From Rutstroemia sp. NJR-2017a BVV2 (Eukaryota; Ascomycota; Leotiomycetes; Helotiales; Rutstroemiaceae), in the NCBI GenBank assembly GCA_002946415.1, contig NJPS01000050.1, positions 124,001 to 188,000 of the forward strand: a stretch of 64,000 nt of DNA, given 5' to 3'. The notes under the pieces are model-generated. The model saw nothing but the letters and a program-made list of their open reading frames with translations. It ran no database searches and was not told the DNA's origin. Below, piece by piece: positions 38,936-48,513 of the stretch. The stretch's first letter is position 1; the number at the start of each line of letters is the position of its first letter. Made by a program: the position numbers and the translations under genes.

Positions 38936-39920
38936 CTATGTTATTGTTTGCTTAATAACTTTCGCTGTACTCGACTCGCTCTCAGTATCCCAATCCGTTA
39001 TATCTTCTCCTCTCGGAATTATATCGATAGCTGCAATATTGGTTGTGTTACCAGGCTTATACAAACTACTTAAGCCTAATGGACTAAGTTCAATAGCAAT
39101 ATCTATATTATCAGTTACCTTATATAAGGTCCTAGATCTCTTTGGTTTCGGACCAGATTCCTTCGATTTCTTCTTCGATTACTTCGAAATATATATATAA
39201 CTATATATCCCTTTACTATATCGTCGTATATCATCAATTCTTGTTATACTTATTTGAAGACTCTCTAGAAATAGTTTAAGATATAGTATATAAACTATGA
39301 TAATACTGAGACCTTGGACTATTTGCTTCAGGAGTACTACAAGCCAGTAATCAACTATAGTATCTTTGGTATACTTTGCTTAATTCAAGAAGTATATTTG
39401 GAGCATTATTCTAATAATAGTACTACAGATATATCAGCTGATAACTAGTAAAGAGGAAATTTGTTGTGGTACGCAAATAGATAGTTACGAAAGGACTAAC
39501 AATATTAGAGTTCCAAAGTATCCTATCACTATTGCCTTCTAAGTAACAGAAATATAGAGAGATCAAATGATATAAACAGGAAGTAAGATCAATATAATAT
39601 CGAGGAGGAGGTTGCAAATATTAATATAATTCCAGATTATAGTTTGTGATAGACAGCGGTCACTAGTGAGAAAACTCCAGGTTTCAGGAATATAATACTG
39701 AAATAAAACCAAAAGAGCTGCAGTTATGATCCAAATAAGAGTCCCGATTGATGTGATAATTGCAGATCTTATATGTTGGTGAGCAGGACTAAATGATTTA
39801 ATGAATATAGCGAGTGATAGCTTGGCCAGAGATTGGCTAGCAATGAAAAGCACGCCAGAGGTGTAACCGGTCTTTTTCTTCATTAGCTTCTGAGACGTTT
39901 TCCGGTATTCAGGGAGAAGC
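38936..39920 (-). pseudogene. RIP-degraded fungal rhodopsin-family (PTH11-like) membrane protein
   Basis: Read on the - strand in largely one frame, this matches the fungal rhodopsin-domain family end to end from the third helix on. 39883-39563: YTSGVLFIASQSLAKLSLAIF, then W.FLTSDRCLSQTIIWNYINICNLLLDIILILLPVYII. About 39560-39250, with several TGA/TAA/TAG: AIVIGYFGTLILLVL, YILYLKLFLESL, RIDDIRRYSKG. 39170-38939: SPLGLSSLYKPGNTT and DWDTESESSTAKVIKQT, the typical C-terminal tail. Stops fall at former Gln/Trp sites, and the tail is cut by TAG at 38936-38938. The N-terminal helices before about 39900 are missing, so it is both truncated and mutated. RIP of this locus implies that it was once duplicated in the genome. 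Confidence 0.85.
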
Positions 39921-40171
39921 AGGCTCTTATATAGGCCAGTGCGGCACGTGCTGCGGGCGCTAGCTTACAGGTGCGATTCAGCCGGAATCGTCACATATAG
40001 GTTGTTCCGGCCCGAATCCATGTCCGCGCCGTGGCAGCTGAACGGATATTACCACTGTAGAATCCAACACCTTTCATAGGAAAGACCATCCTGGGTTATT
40101 ATTTGTTGTATTTTTTTGGGCTATCCTTACGTCCCCCTACTTAAACCTCACCAATCATCCCTAACCCAAGC

Positions 40172-40608
40172 TCACAAGCATCCGCAATCCTCAGCAGCCC
40201 AGACTCCATTTGTGAAACTCTTGCACTGGCCAAAGCGGGAAGCAAGATCGTAGGCAGAGCAAGCCTGGTTCTTGCAGAAGTAGAGGTTTGCTGTAATCGT
40301 TTTGTCAGTAATAGCATTTTGCAAGGAAATTGGATTGGAAACATGATCTTACGTCCACAAGTGTCAGAGCAGGAATCTGCGTTAACGAAGAGCATGCTCT
40401 TCGACCCAGCGGGTCCTCCAACAGCTACTCCAGAAAGACTCGCGTAGCTAGTGCCGATGTAGTTCTGGCAGTTGTTATCGGAGTAACTGGTGGTCTGGGT
40501 AAGATTAAGTTTATGTTGCGCATAGAAGGAGAACATTTACAAGTTGATCTGGGCGGTGCCGAAAACAGCCACTGGAAAGAGAGCAAAGGCAAGAGTTGAG
40601 TACTGCAT
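40172..40608 (-). CDS. Small secreted Cys-rich protein, paralogue A (effector-like)
   Basis: Exons 40608-40541, 40486-40353 and 40290-40172, phases 2 then 1, 106 aa. Exon 1 is a signal peptide (MQYSTLAFALFPVAVFGTA) followed by QINF. The mature part of about 87 aa has nine Cys: NNCQNY; DSCSDTCG; FCKNQAC; GQCKS; EDCGCL. It has no domain I can name. Paralogue B at 41426-41846 has the same exon-1 (68 bp) and exon-3 (119 bp) lengths, the same intron phases, and a matching QINFYSDNNC / QVNFYYDTQC junction with a following GG-A/P-x-G-x-K block. The first acceptor was chosen at 40487-40488 because it preserves this homology. Secretion, small size and Cys content fit an apoplastic effector, antimicrobial or surface protein; the function is unknown. 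Confidence 0.8.
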
Positions 40609-40871
40609 GATTGCGATAGAGTGGTGATTCCCTTGAAAGAAGTTTCGACTGTTGGATAATATGAAGGTGGTGACTACAACTTTGGAGAGTGGTAGCTCCT
40701 TTTAAGGTATGGAGACTATTCGCGTGGAGACTTCCGTTCAAATATGCACCCATCTAAGAGAAGCAATTCGCTGACTCCGTACAGCCCATGGTTTGCTCCA
40801 TTCGTGTCATGCCATTTCTGGAAGGTTGCAACATCATGAATGCGTTGTTTGAAACTCTTACGAAGATCTTT

Positions 40872-41007
40872 GATGAGTAAGTAATCCAAAGCGGGGCCAA
40901 ATGTCAGCGGCAATACGAGATGGGGCCGACGCCATCTTTTATGATTAAGTAATCAAAAGCGGGGCCAAGTGTCAGCGGCAATACGAGATGGGGCCGACGC
41001 CATCCCT
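40872..41007. repeat. 68-bp tandem duplication between the two secreted-protein paralogues
   Basis: Positions 40872-40939 are repeated at 40940-41007 with few differences (for example AATCCAAAGCGGGGCCAA versus AATCAAAAGCGGGGCCAA; CAATACGAGATGGGGCCGAC is identical). It lies upstream of paralogue A (starts 40608) and downstream of paralogue B (ends 41426), in a GC-richer patch of an otherwise AT-rich spacer. It could be a duplicated regulatory segment or replication slippage. Confidence 0.85.
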
Positions 41008-41425
41008 TACTAGCTTTGTGCCTAACATAAGCATTTTAAATTGATCACTATCAGAAGCTTTTACAATCTTAGCTATGTGATCCTCAATTAGCGGTCAGAG
41101 CGGAGAAAACGAGAAGTTATCCTAGGATGAGAATAGGGCAAAGCACACCTACGCCAAGACGACTCTATCGGCTACTTTTTGGAGAGGAAGGCGGAGAACT
41201 CTATATAAACTTAGTACGTATATTTGATTGACAGCTCTTAGAAGGTTCCGAGGACACAAAGGCGCGAAAATTATTTTTGGATTATAGCAATGATGTATTT
41301 ATAATTCATTTTTGGCGGAAATAATCAAGTCTAACACTTCATAAAAAGACGTTCTCCTCCACAAGAAAATAACTATAGTTCCATCTGAACGCCTTCTATT
41401 CCAAGCTAGCTTTTATATCAATGAT

Positions 41426-41846
41426 CTAGCAGTAGGAAGTTGAACACTTGAGGTTAACGTAAATCCCATTGTTAGACCCAACACAGTGACCAATGGCTGG
41501 CTTATCCGCAAGTAAGTTTGAGTTGGTATCAATCACGATCCAGTCTAAAGGAGAATATTAGCAGTAGGTTTTAAAGGGGTATAGCAGAACAAGGGAGGAC
41601 ATACCATTTGCACTGCCATGGTCCACGTACAAGACACCTTTAGTTCCGGAAGCACCCCCGTAGTTGTAGCCGTTGATGAACTCGTACTCGCTGTTGGCAA
41701 AGTTCTTGCACTGAGTGTCATAGTAACTAGAATTCGGGTAAGAATTTTTGTTTTGATCAGTTGTTTGACAATACGTACAAATTGACTTGGGTTGCAAGTG
41801 CAAGGGGGGCAAAACCCGTTGCGAGGAGGGCGTAGACGGAACGCAT
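41426..41846 (-). CDS. Small secreted protein, paralogue B (effector-like)
   Basis: Exons 41846-41779, 41726-41605 and 41544-41426, 102 aa, with introns of 52 and 60 bp (GTACGT/TAG and GTATGT/TAG). The signal peptide is MRSVYALLATGFAPLALA. The mature part of about 83 aa is TQVNFYYDTQCKNF...NGYNYGGASGTKGVLYVDHGSAND, then WIVIDTN...IGHCVGSNNGIYVNLKCSTSYC. Four Cys give possibly two disulfides, fewer than in paralogue A, so the C-terminal halves have diverged strongly although exon 3 has the same length. The first ATG before the signal peptide is taken as start. Family unknown to me. Same strand as paralogue A, about 0.8 kb apart: a tandem duplicate. Confidence 0.8.
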
Positions 41847-42598
41847 GGTGATTGTTGATGGATTGGCGATTGTAGTTTGAGAAAATTTCCTTGATCTTGT
41901 TGAGATGTAAAGAAAGAGTGATGGTGAGTAGATGGGAGGAACTTAAGGTCAATTTAGACAAAGAGTCCTAAGCTTTCTAACCGCGACTAGTCTTGGCCCG
42001 GTGGATAGACATACTGCTACCCGGCAGCCCCATTCTCATCTCCATGCCCACTCACCTTAGTCATAATCTCAAATGGTCTTTGTAACAAAAATTACTTACA
42101 CGCCAGCCTTGTCATGCGCCTATTTCCCATCTGAAATTTCTTCGGACCGATACGAAAAGCTCTAGTGTTAATGCAATGTAAGTACTAAGCTACGTTCACA
42201 TGCTACGTTCGATGAAAAAGAGGGTATATGTTCGTTAAATTTGTGGGCGGGCGCTCCCGGAACAATTCTTAGACGGAAAAATGCAACTAGTATGAATCAG
42301 CCGAGCCTTTTAATACATCTCTAACTGTGGAAAAATTCACCCGACGCTAGAGGTACCTTACCTCCCAATGCTTGACTTCGTTTGTATCTACTTTGAGACG
42401 ACCTCCGCCCCATTGATACTAAAAATAACTTTTTGAAGCTGCCCTGCACATCCAAACCCAAGAGTACTGTGTTGTTACTTCCAAGTGTATATAAATCGCT
42501 TTCCCAGAGAGGAGTAACCAACCAAGTTATCAACAAACAATCACTTCGAAAGCCCCAACACTCACACCTCTCAAAGTTACCCAAACCCTATTTTCATT
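41847..42598. other. Intergenic between divergent secreted-protein genes
   Basis: Upstream region shared by paralogue B (-) and the third small secreted gene (+). It has a TATA-like motif for the latter at 42488. The overlapping ORFs 42321-42584 and 42433-42798 cross the TATA motif and the start region and are not credible. Confidence 0.45.
42488..42496 (+). promoter_or_regulatory. TATA box of the small secreted gene at 42599
   Basis: TATATAAAT lies about 100 bp before the ATG, followed by a CAA/TC-rich leader with several CA(A)CA-type possible initiation sites. Confidence 0.45.
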
Positions 42599-42919
42599 AT
42601 GAAACTCTACGCTACCCTATGCACTATCTTATTTGCGGCTGTTGCCACAGCTTGCAACACTTGCCACGTATGTTCATCTATTTATTTCTTTCTGATGAAC
42701 TTTCAGTCCTATTTGCATCACCTCACTTCGAGAAAAAAATGTCTAGGAATTTAAAGCTTAAACTAACAACTTCTGCCGCAGGACTGCCCCGGCAATGAAG
42801 TTTGCCTTCACTACTCAGGCGCTTTTAATGGTGGCAGTGCATTCACTCAATGCATTGCTCCCAACGACCCGTTTTGCAACGATCCACGAAGCTCTTGCGA
42901 CACAAACTCTTGTAACTAA
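42599..42919 (+). CDS. Very small secreted Cys-rich protein
   Basis: Exons 42599-42667 and 42782-42919 (114-bp intron, GTATGT...GCCGCAG, phase 0), 68 aa. The signal peptide MKLYATLCTILFAAVATA is followed by CNTCH at the exon junction, then DCPGNEVCLHY...TQCIAPNDPFCNDPRSSCDTNSCN. The mature peptide of about 50 aa has eight Cys, an even number compatible with four disulfides. The exon junction falls inside the Cys pattern and joins in frame, which supports the splice. It is not obviously homologous to the paralogue pair at 40.2-41.8 kb. Small size, export signal and disulfide density fit an effector, defensin-like or other antimicrobial peptide; I do not assign a family. Confidence 0.75.
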
Positions 42920-43639
42920 GTTTGAGGTCGGGGATCGAGGGGTGATGCTGGTATGAGATATCCAGATGTGAAATGGAAATTAGGAGCATGATGAGGTTCT
43001 GTGGATGATATATTGGGAAACAAACGGTGTGGGGGTTTTTTGTATGCCATCTTACTACTCAAGCATAGTCAGACCAGTATGAGAGCAATGATACAGAAAT
43101 TTCCGCTCCAAATTTGCTGTTAAACATCGAACGATCTGGCGATCTGTGACTAGATGGTTCAATGAAGTTGCTTGTATAGATACGAGAAATTAAGTGGTCT
43201 CTCACGTTTATACCAATATACTAACGCGCAGAACCAAAGGTGCCAAAAACGAGTATATATAAGCCGCGAAATAGAGCAAGTAATTGATCTCAAGGGACCA
43301 CATTATACAGGGCCGAATAACTGTAGACTTCATGTCTGTGCATCTCCCGAAGAGTCTATAAGGATAGGGGTTATCTCTCAATAAGCACTTGAGAATTTTA
43401 GTGATTATTACTACTTTAAGATCAAGTATGATTTACGTGCATACTTGTAAACATGAGCAAAGTAACACAAACCTATAAATGTACATCAATATCGTAGATG
43501 TTTTGATAAGCATATACCGATAAACCTTATTTCTCGCTTCACGTTCATGAAGCAGGGTCGATGGAACGGGCCGAGGCCTTCTCGCATCGTGTGATTAATA
43601 ACAAGCTAGTGCGATTATTAAGCTGCAGCTAATAACGAA
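42920..43639. other. Intergenic, no recognisable gene
   Basis: Nothing supported. The ORF at 43172-43384 has no recognisable features. Confidence 0.45.
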
Positions 43640-44230
43640 AGTGTGGGGAAGCCTCCTTTTTTTTTACGGACGCCACTTCTCTTTCAGAACTAGGAGATTC
43701 ACTTGCGGTAGTTTCCGTGGTGTTCGTAAGCATACTTCCCTTCCTTGCTCCCAGCCTCCATGTTTTGTGGAAAAACTTATCGATCATTTTCAACCTCATA
43801 ATGACACCAGATATTTTCCTCGTCCCGCAACACAAACCCGGCTTTCAGATTTCTCGTCTCGCTACAATCAGTCATGATCTTTCTTGGTCTCTTCCGCTCA
43901 TACACCACATCCCTGAACAACTCTGGCAGTTCCTTGTCATCTTACAGCACCTGTCTCATAGCCAAAAGATGTCTGTCTACACCCTTTCCTCTCGTAGCTC
44001 TAGTCACAATATTTGCATGGGTCTTCGCGGCCCCCATAAACAAATGTTTTAACTCTTGAGCTGGAACCTTAGGATTGAGCGTGGACTTCGTGAAGGCGAG
44101 AACTGGCGGAAGTTAACCTGACTGATTTCAACACGCCCTTTGTGGAACGATCGCATGGATATTGTTTCCTATGACGCAGCTTGGTAATCAAAATGAATAT
44201 GTGATGCGAGCTGAATGATGAGTTGAAAGC
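43640..44230 (-). pseudogene. Choline/carnitine O-acyltransferase relic (C-terminal part)
   Basis: The - strand reads, from about 44225: GFQLIIQLASHIHFDYQAA (helix before the substrate tunnel), a TAG, then ETISMRSFHKGRVE, where the family has Y-E-t-x-S/M-R-x-F-x-x-G-R-T-E. After a frameshift it continues (44050-43790): AKTHANIVTRATRGKGVDRHLLAMRQVL, stop, ELPELFRD, AGFVLRDEENIW. GKGVDRHL is the hallmark CoA-binding-region motif of this family. The usual S-T-S triplet region is altered (MTDCS). One frameshift and at least three stops mean no product. The GC content is normal, so the decay does not look like heavy RIP. The N-terminal catalytic half is absent. Confidence 0.7.
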
Positions 44231-44359
44231 CGGTATTGGCGCGCACTTTGTATGCTCGCATGATGTTGCCGCCGTATGATGGACGAGCTAACGGCGTGGG
44301 CTCCAAAATAGACGTTCTGACTTGGAACTGCTGCATGATGCGACTTATGTGTGCAAGAA

Positions 44360-44829
44360 ATGCCGACACAGAAGTGAACACACATTCTTCCACTCGTCAA
44401 GCACACAGGTGTCATTAACGGGCGTGAACGGGGAGTAAGTCAGATTCTGGAAGTACAAATTTATGATCTCGCCAGCAATCGGCTCCCTAGAAGAACAGGT
44501 AGCATCAGTCTTCGCTCATTCATCCTGGGCCATATGCATTCGTAATAATCTTACAATATTTGCGGACCAGATTCAATGAATCCCGTTCTCAACGCTACAC
44601 ATTCGCTCCCGTTATATACTACGAATTGCCCGCAATCGTGGCATACGGCCGCCAGAGGAACTGTCACGATCAGCCGCCCCTCCACCATTGTGTTCAGTTG
44701 CTGCTAGTCTCCCTGGTTCGGCCAGCCAGCATCACCCGGAATGTACCTGTATCTCTGATCGGCTGCAGGAAGGGCTGCGGCGGCGGCACTGGCGGTACTG
44801 GTGATGAAAGTCGCCAGCAGTTTAAGCAT
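44360..44829 (-). pseudogene. FAD-linked oxidoreductase (BBE/PCMH-type) N-terminal relic
   Basis: From an ATG at 44829 the - strand encodes a signal-like MLKLLATFITSTASAAAA, then RYIPGDAGWPNQGD, a TAG, QQLNTMVEGRLIVTVPLAAVCHD, and, after further breaks, a YFQNLTYSPFTPVNDTCVL segment near 44450-44400. RYIPGD.xWP and GRLI.TVPLA.xCH are the conserved start of secreted fungal FAD-binding oxidoreductases, and the PF-x-PR/V-x-x-xC block is what precedes the FAD-linkage domain. Everything after that is gone; the next readable homology is the carnitine acyltransferase relic. Two unrelated gene fragments abutting in one orientation point to rearrangement. Confidence 0.7.
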
Positions 44830-46100
44830 TCAGTAAACTTCCATTGAGATCGACAGTGAGGACGCAATTGGCCCGGAAGTTACACAGCTTGATTATCTTG
44901 CCTCGAAAATGGCTGTATTTATTTTAATGCCTGGTTTTTTTACTGTGTACAGTCGGGTGATTTGCTCGGTGAATTCGACCCACAATTGATCGGGGTTTGT
45001 TTACGGGTGTAAACTAGGTGAGAGCAGAGAGCATTATAAACTATGGATGATGCACTCCGACTTGTCCTTGCCACCCATTATCTCTTGAAGAAATTTCGAC
45101 AGGTGGATCTTACGACCATAAGTAGGAGTAAGGAGAGCCGGAAAGCCAATCTAGAAATACTTACGAAATATCCGTTCGGGTTCTAAGGGCACTGTCTCTA
45201 CAATAACATGAGAAATCGTCGAAGATCTAGAAATGGCCAACATTTCTTTACATCTTCAGCTCTGACCAGAAGTACCAGGTCTATGCACAATTATAAAAAC
45301 GAGTCACTCAAAAGTTGGAAATATAGACGTAGCATTTTTGATTTATATGATTTCTAGTGTATTTTCGGGCACTTCTGGCCGCAGCTGAAGATATAAAGTC
45401 TACGCCAAGGCCTACATCAATCAAATCCTGAGCTCACCGTACTATCTTATATTGAGAGACTCGATGATCAAGGTTTAGGTTAACCCTAACCTTAAGTCGA
45501 CATAGGTTTTATAATTCCGGCCTACCCTTGATTCTAAAAGATCAACTCTCAAGAAGATGGAATCGTTAACCTCATCGTATGATCATAGAAGTTAACTTTG
45601 AACCGCGAATTCCAGCCCTTAAGGAATAGGTAAACTCATTGAGTTCTATAGAGGTCCTAGCCCCTTGATACGTACTATATTTATAATGAATGGCTCGCTA
45701 AAAAGAATAGCACTAACCCCTAAAATATTAGGGGCCTTTAGCGAGGTAATAACAACCGAATGTAATTTTTCAGGGCCTTACAGGGCGTTATAGGGCATTA
45801 TAGTAGGTCGTAAGCAGGGACTTTGGCAGGGATCTCCATAGCCGACATACCTGTATCTAGCTCTTGATATCGGTCGTGAGTTATGTGTTGCGTTTATAAT
45901 TCACATTCCATGTCTCAATGGTTCGTAGCAATATAAGTATTGATTCTCGCTTATCGGCGTATCTGGTATGAAAAAAATCCTCTATTAAAACCATGCACAA
46001 GGCACTCCCTCCATCTGCGGTTAAGGGTTACCACGGGAACAAACCCCAGGCAGACATCAGATATGCCGATGACCCATTAATGTTTTCCTGTAGATACCAA
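44830..46100. other. Intergenic with a nested palindrome, no gene
   Basis: No coding homology seen. It holds a cruciform-forming sequence at 45694-45745 and a short run of GGG(C/A)NTTA-type words just after it (about 45772-45800). Confidence 0.45.
45694..45745. repeat. Nested inverted repeat (9-bp outer, 7-bp inner stems)
   Basis: Outer arms CTCGCTAAA (45694-45702) and TTTAGCGAG (45737-45745). Inner arms CCCCTAA (45717-45723) and TTAGGGG (45728-45734) around a 4-nt loop. It could be the tip of a degraded MITE or a binding site; there is no gene context within 300 bp. Confidence 0.6.
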
Positions 46101-48003
46101 CTAACCCATTGCGATGGAAGCACCGCCTGGTGCGTGAGTAGGAAGCTTGCGCATGGGAACAGCAAAAGACAACAAGAACGCGGTACCGCAGAAGGCAAGT
46201 CCAACTGCAAAGGCAGCCTTGATGCCAACCATGTAGGCTTCAAGGACTCCGGGAAGTACATCGGCTGAGAAAACATTACGCAGCTCCGAGGCACCAGTCG
46301 CAAGGACTAGCGCTGGGTCCACCGTCGGTGCCATCTTGGGCAGAGTGGCAAGCAGTCTGTTAACGAAGGCCGCTTGTCCCGACGAGGTGCTGATGGCACC
46401 TCCAATTGTCTGGAAGACTTCAAGTTCGAAACAAATTAGCTTCGTTGGCCTATACTGGAAGAGAAGAGGAAAAGAGTACGTACATAGAAGATTGGCAGTG
46501 ACTGCAGAGATATCTTCGGGGCCAACATAGGCTTGGACAACACTCAAGCCATGCATCATAGCAAAGGCCAAGGTACCTCCAACAAAAACTTGGTAGCCAA
46601 CCCATTTGCCGGTCGAAGTCCCAATATCAAGGCTATAAATCAAACCAAGAGCAACAGTAGCAAGCATTGAACCACCGAACATAACCTGCTGAGCGCGGCC
46701 AGTCTGCATGACAACAACTCCACCACCTAACGCGAATATGGCTGCTGCAACGACAAGGGGAAGGTTATCGACACCAGATCTGATTGGACTTGCTCCGAGA
46801 ATACTCTGGAAGTAAATAGGAAGGTAATAAAGAAGAACAATATAGCTTCCCATGAAAAAGAACTGGTAAGGAGCGCAGGCCCACAGCGAGCGCTGCTTGT
46901 AAAGCTTCGGCGTCATCATAGCATATGGACCCAGCCAGAGCTCCCAGATTACAAGGGCTATGATGATAAGGCAAAAGCCGACGAGAAGACCAATCACATA
47001 ACCGCTGTTCCAGGGATGGGTGGAACCAGCATGCTGAAGAGCAAGGATAAACGATATGATAGCTCCCATAGCTATAGCAACACCACCTAAATCTAAATGC
47101 AACAACTTTTCTTTCCAAGGGACTTGAGGCGGCCTTGCAGCAGCAGGCAGATTGAAAAAGAAGAACACGGCTAGAGCGGCGACTCCTCCAATTGGTACTA
47201 AAAACTTGTCAGTTGGAATTCTAAAGTGCTTCATGTTGGCTGAGGTAGCAATAGTGTTTCTCCCGAAGTCGGTATTGGCCATGACTTACGATTAATATAG
47301 AAGCACCATCGCCAAGTAAGTTTATTAGTAAATGCACCACCAATAATCGGTCCAAGGACAGCTGAGACGGCATATGTCGTCCCGATAAGACCCATCATCA
47401 AAGGTCGCTTTGCTGGCGGCGCAATAAAGGCGATAATGCTTGTGCCACCTACAGACAGTCCGGCACCGCCCAATCCAGCAACGGCTCGTCCAGCAACCAG
47501 GGCCTTGGAATTGGGTGCAACACCACAAATAAGACTGCCAACCTCAAAGATGATCATGGAACCCAGGAAGCTCCATTTAATATCATAGTACCTATACAGC
47601 TTGCCGGCAGAAGCATGGGCAGCACCGAAAGTCATAAAATAGGCGGCGGCGTACCAAGATACATCGCTTAGGCCATGGAATTCGTCGGTGATCTTGGGGA
47701 TGGCTGTGCCAACAATAGTCTAGACCGTACATTTTGCGCGTTAGAGATATCACTTAGTAAGAATGAATAGATAGGTAGAGCGCATACCTGGTCCAACGCA
47801 ATTAGAAAGACGGCAACGACGGATGCAGCAGCGAGAACGGCTGCTTTGAGGCCGTGCGGATATTGGTCCTCCTTCATGCTCTGAGCAGGCTCATCGTCCG
47901 AGCCACCACTCTTATTGGCTCCATCCGGAGTGTGCAAGGACGCAGGCTCGAGCGGCTCTGCTTCAAAAGCCATGGTCTGTTTCTCATTCGTCTCACTCAT
48001 CAT
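46101..48003 (-). CDS. DHA2-type MFS transporter (14 TM), putative drug/metabolite exporter
   Basis: Exons 48003-47788, 47719-47290, 47197-46484 and 46417-46101; introns of 68, 92 and 66 bp; 558 aa with phases 0, 1, 1 consistent. A hydrophilic N-terminus of about 50 aa precedes TM1, where LDQ joins TIVGTAIPKIT across intron 1 (family motif L-D-x-T-I-V-x-T-A-x-P). GRAVAGLGGAG lies in TM4, and AVLGPIIGGAFT in TM5 is the antiporter motif C (g-x-x-x-G-P-x-x-G-G). TWRWCFYINLPIGG joins across intron 2 and LLFFQTIGGA across intron 3. The product is a plasma-membrane proton antiporter for small molecules, substrate unknown. Two Met codons start in tandem (48003, 48000). The family includes toxin and antifungal exporters, but there is no biosynthetic cluster beside it. 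Confidence 0.92.
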
Positions 48004-48513
48004 AAGGCTTGATAGTTATTTGAACCGGGTCACGAGGAGAATGAAGTGTAGCCGTCAATTGTCGACGAGGCAGTTGTTATTTATTCCAAGGCAATGGGAT
48101 CGCACTCGCTTTGGCGTACCAGCATGTATTTGCTCACAAATCTTTTCAAAAGCGGTAAGATAATTGAGCCGAAAGCATTATTAATGTAGGCGGCTTTCGG
48201 CTCAATTATCTGGCCGTAGCTGGAATGATTTGAGCCGACTCAGTATTATATTTCAACCTATATACCGTTATTTAACTTGTGTAACCTATATTCTAAAGTA
48301 GATACCAATCCTAAAGGGAATCAAATTAAAGAATTTTCAATATTTGTTTGGAAGTATATATTTAATATAATTTGTAACCAAAGTTCAATATTATAATTCC
48401 GTGATAAACTAACAGCAACGCAAATATTCGTTGGCTACAAGTTATCTTAAACTATTCTAGGTAAATCTAATTGCGATGCTAGAAGGCTCTTCTTATAGAC
48501 TCTACCGTCAAGC
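48004..48513. other. Upstream region of the MFS gene with a perfect inverted repeat
   Basis: No gene. It holds the 19-bp inverted repeat (48158-48211) and AT-rich sequence towards the 3' end of the aldo-keto reductase gene. Confidence 0.45.
48158..48211. repeat. Perfect 19-bp inverted repeat, 16-nt loop
   Basis: Arms AGATAATTGAGCCGAAAGC (48158-48176) and its exact reverse complement (48193-48211). It lies 155 bp upstream of the MFS start codon. A related half-word, TTGAGCCGA, recurs at about 48230. It may be an operator-like dyad for the transporter or the remnant of a small MITE. Confidence 0.75.

Noticed and set aside
40141..40536. 131-codon single-exon ORF over paralogue A
   Set aside because: It runs through both introns in changing frames; the spliced model gives a signal peptide, a Cys pattern and homology to the neighbour.
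43629..44052. Plus-strand ORFs over 43641-44052 as small proteins
   Set aside because: They overlap each other in different frames and are antisense to the carnitine acyltransferase relic, which has a family hallmark.
45480..45500. Telomere-like TTAACCCTAACCTTA
   Set aside because: Only about two imperfect units; not an array and not at a block end.
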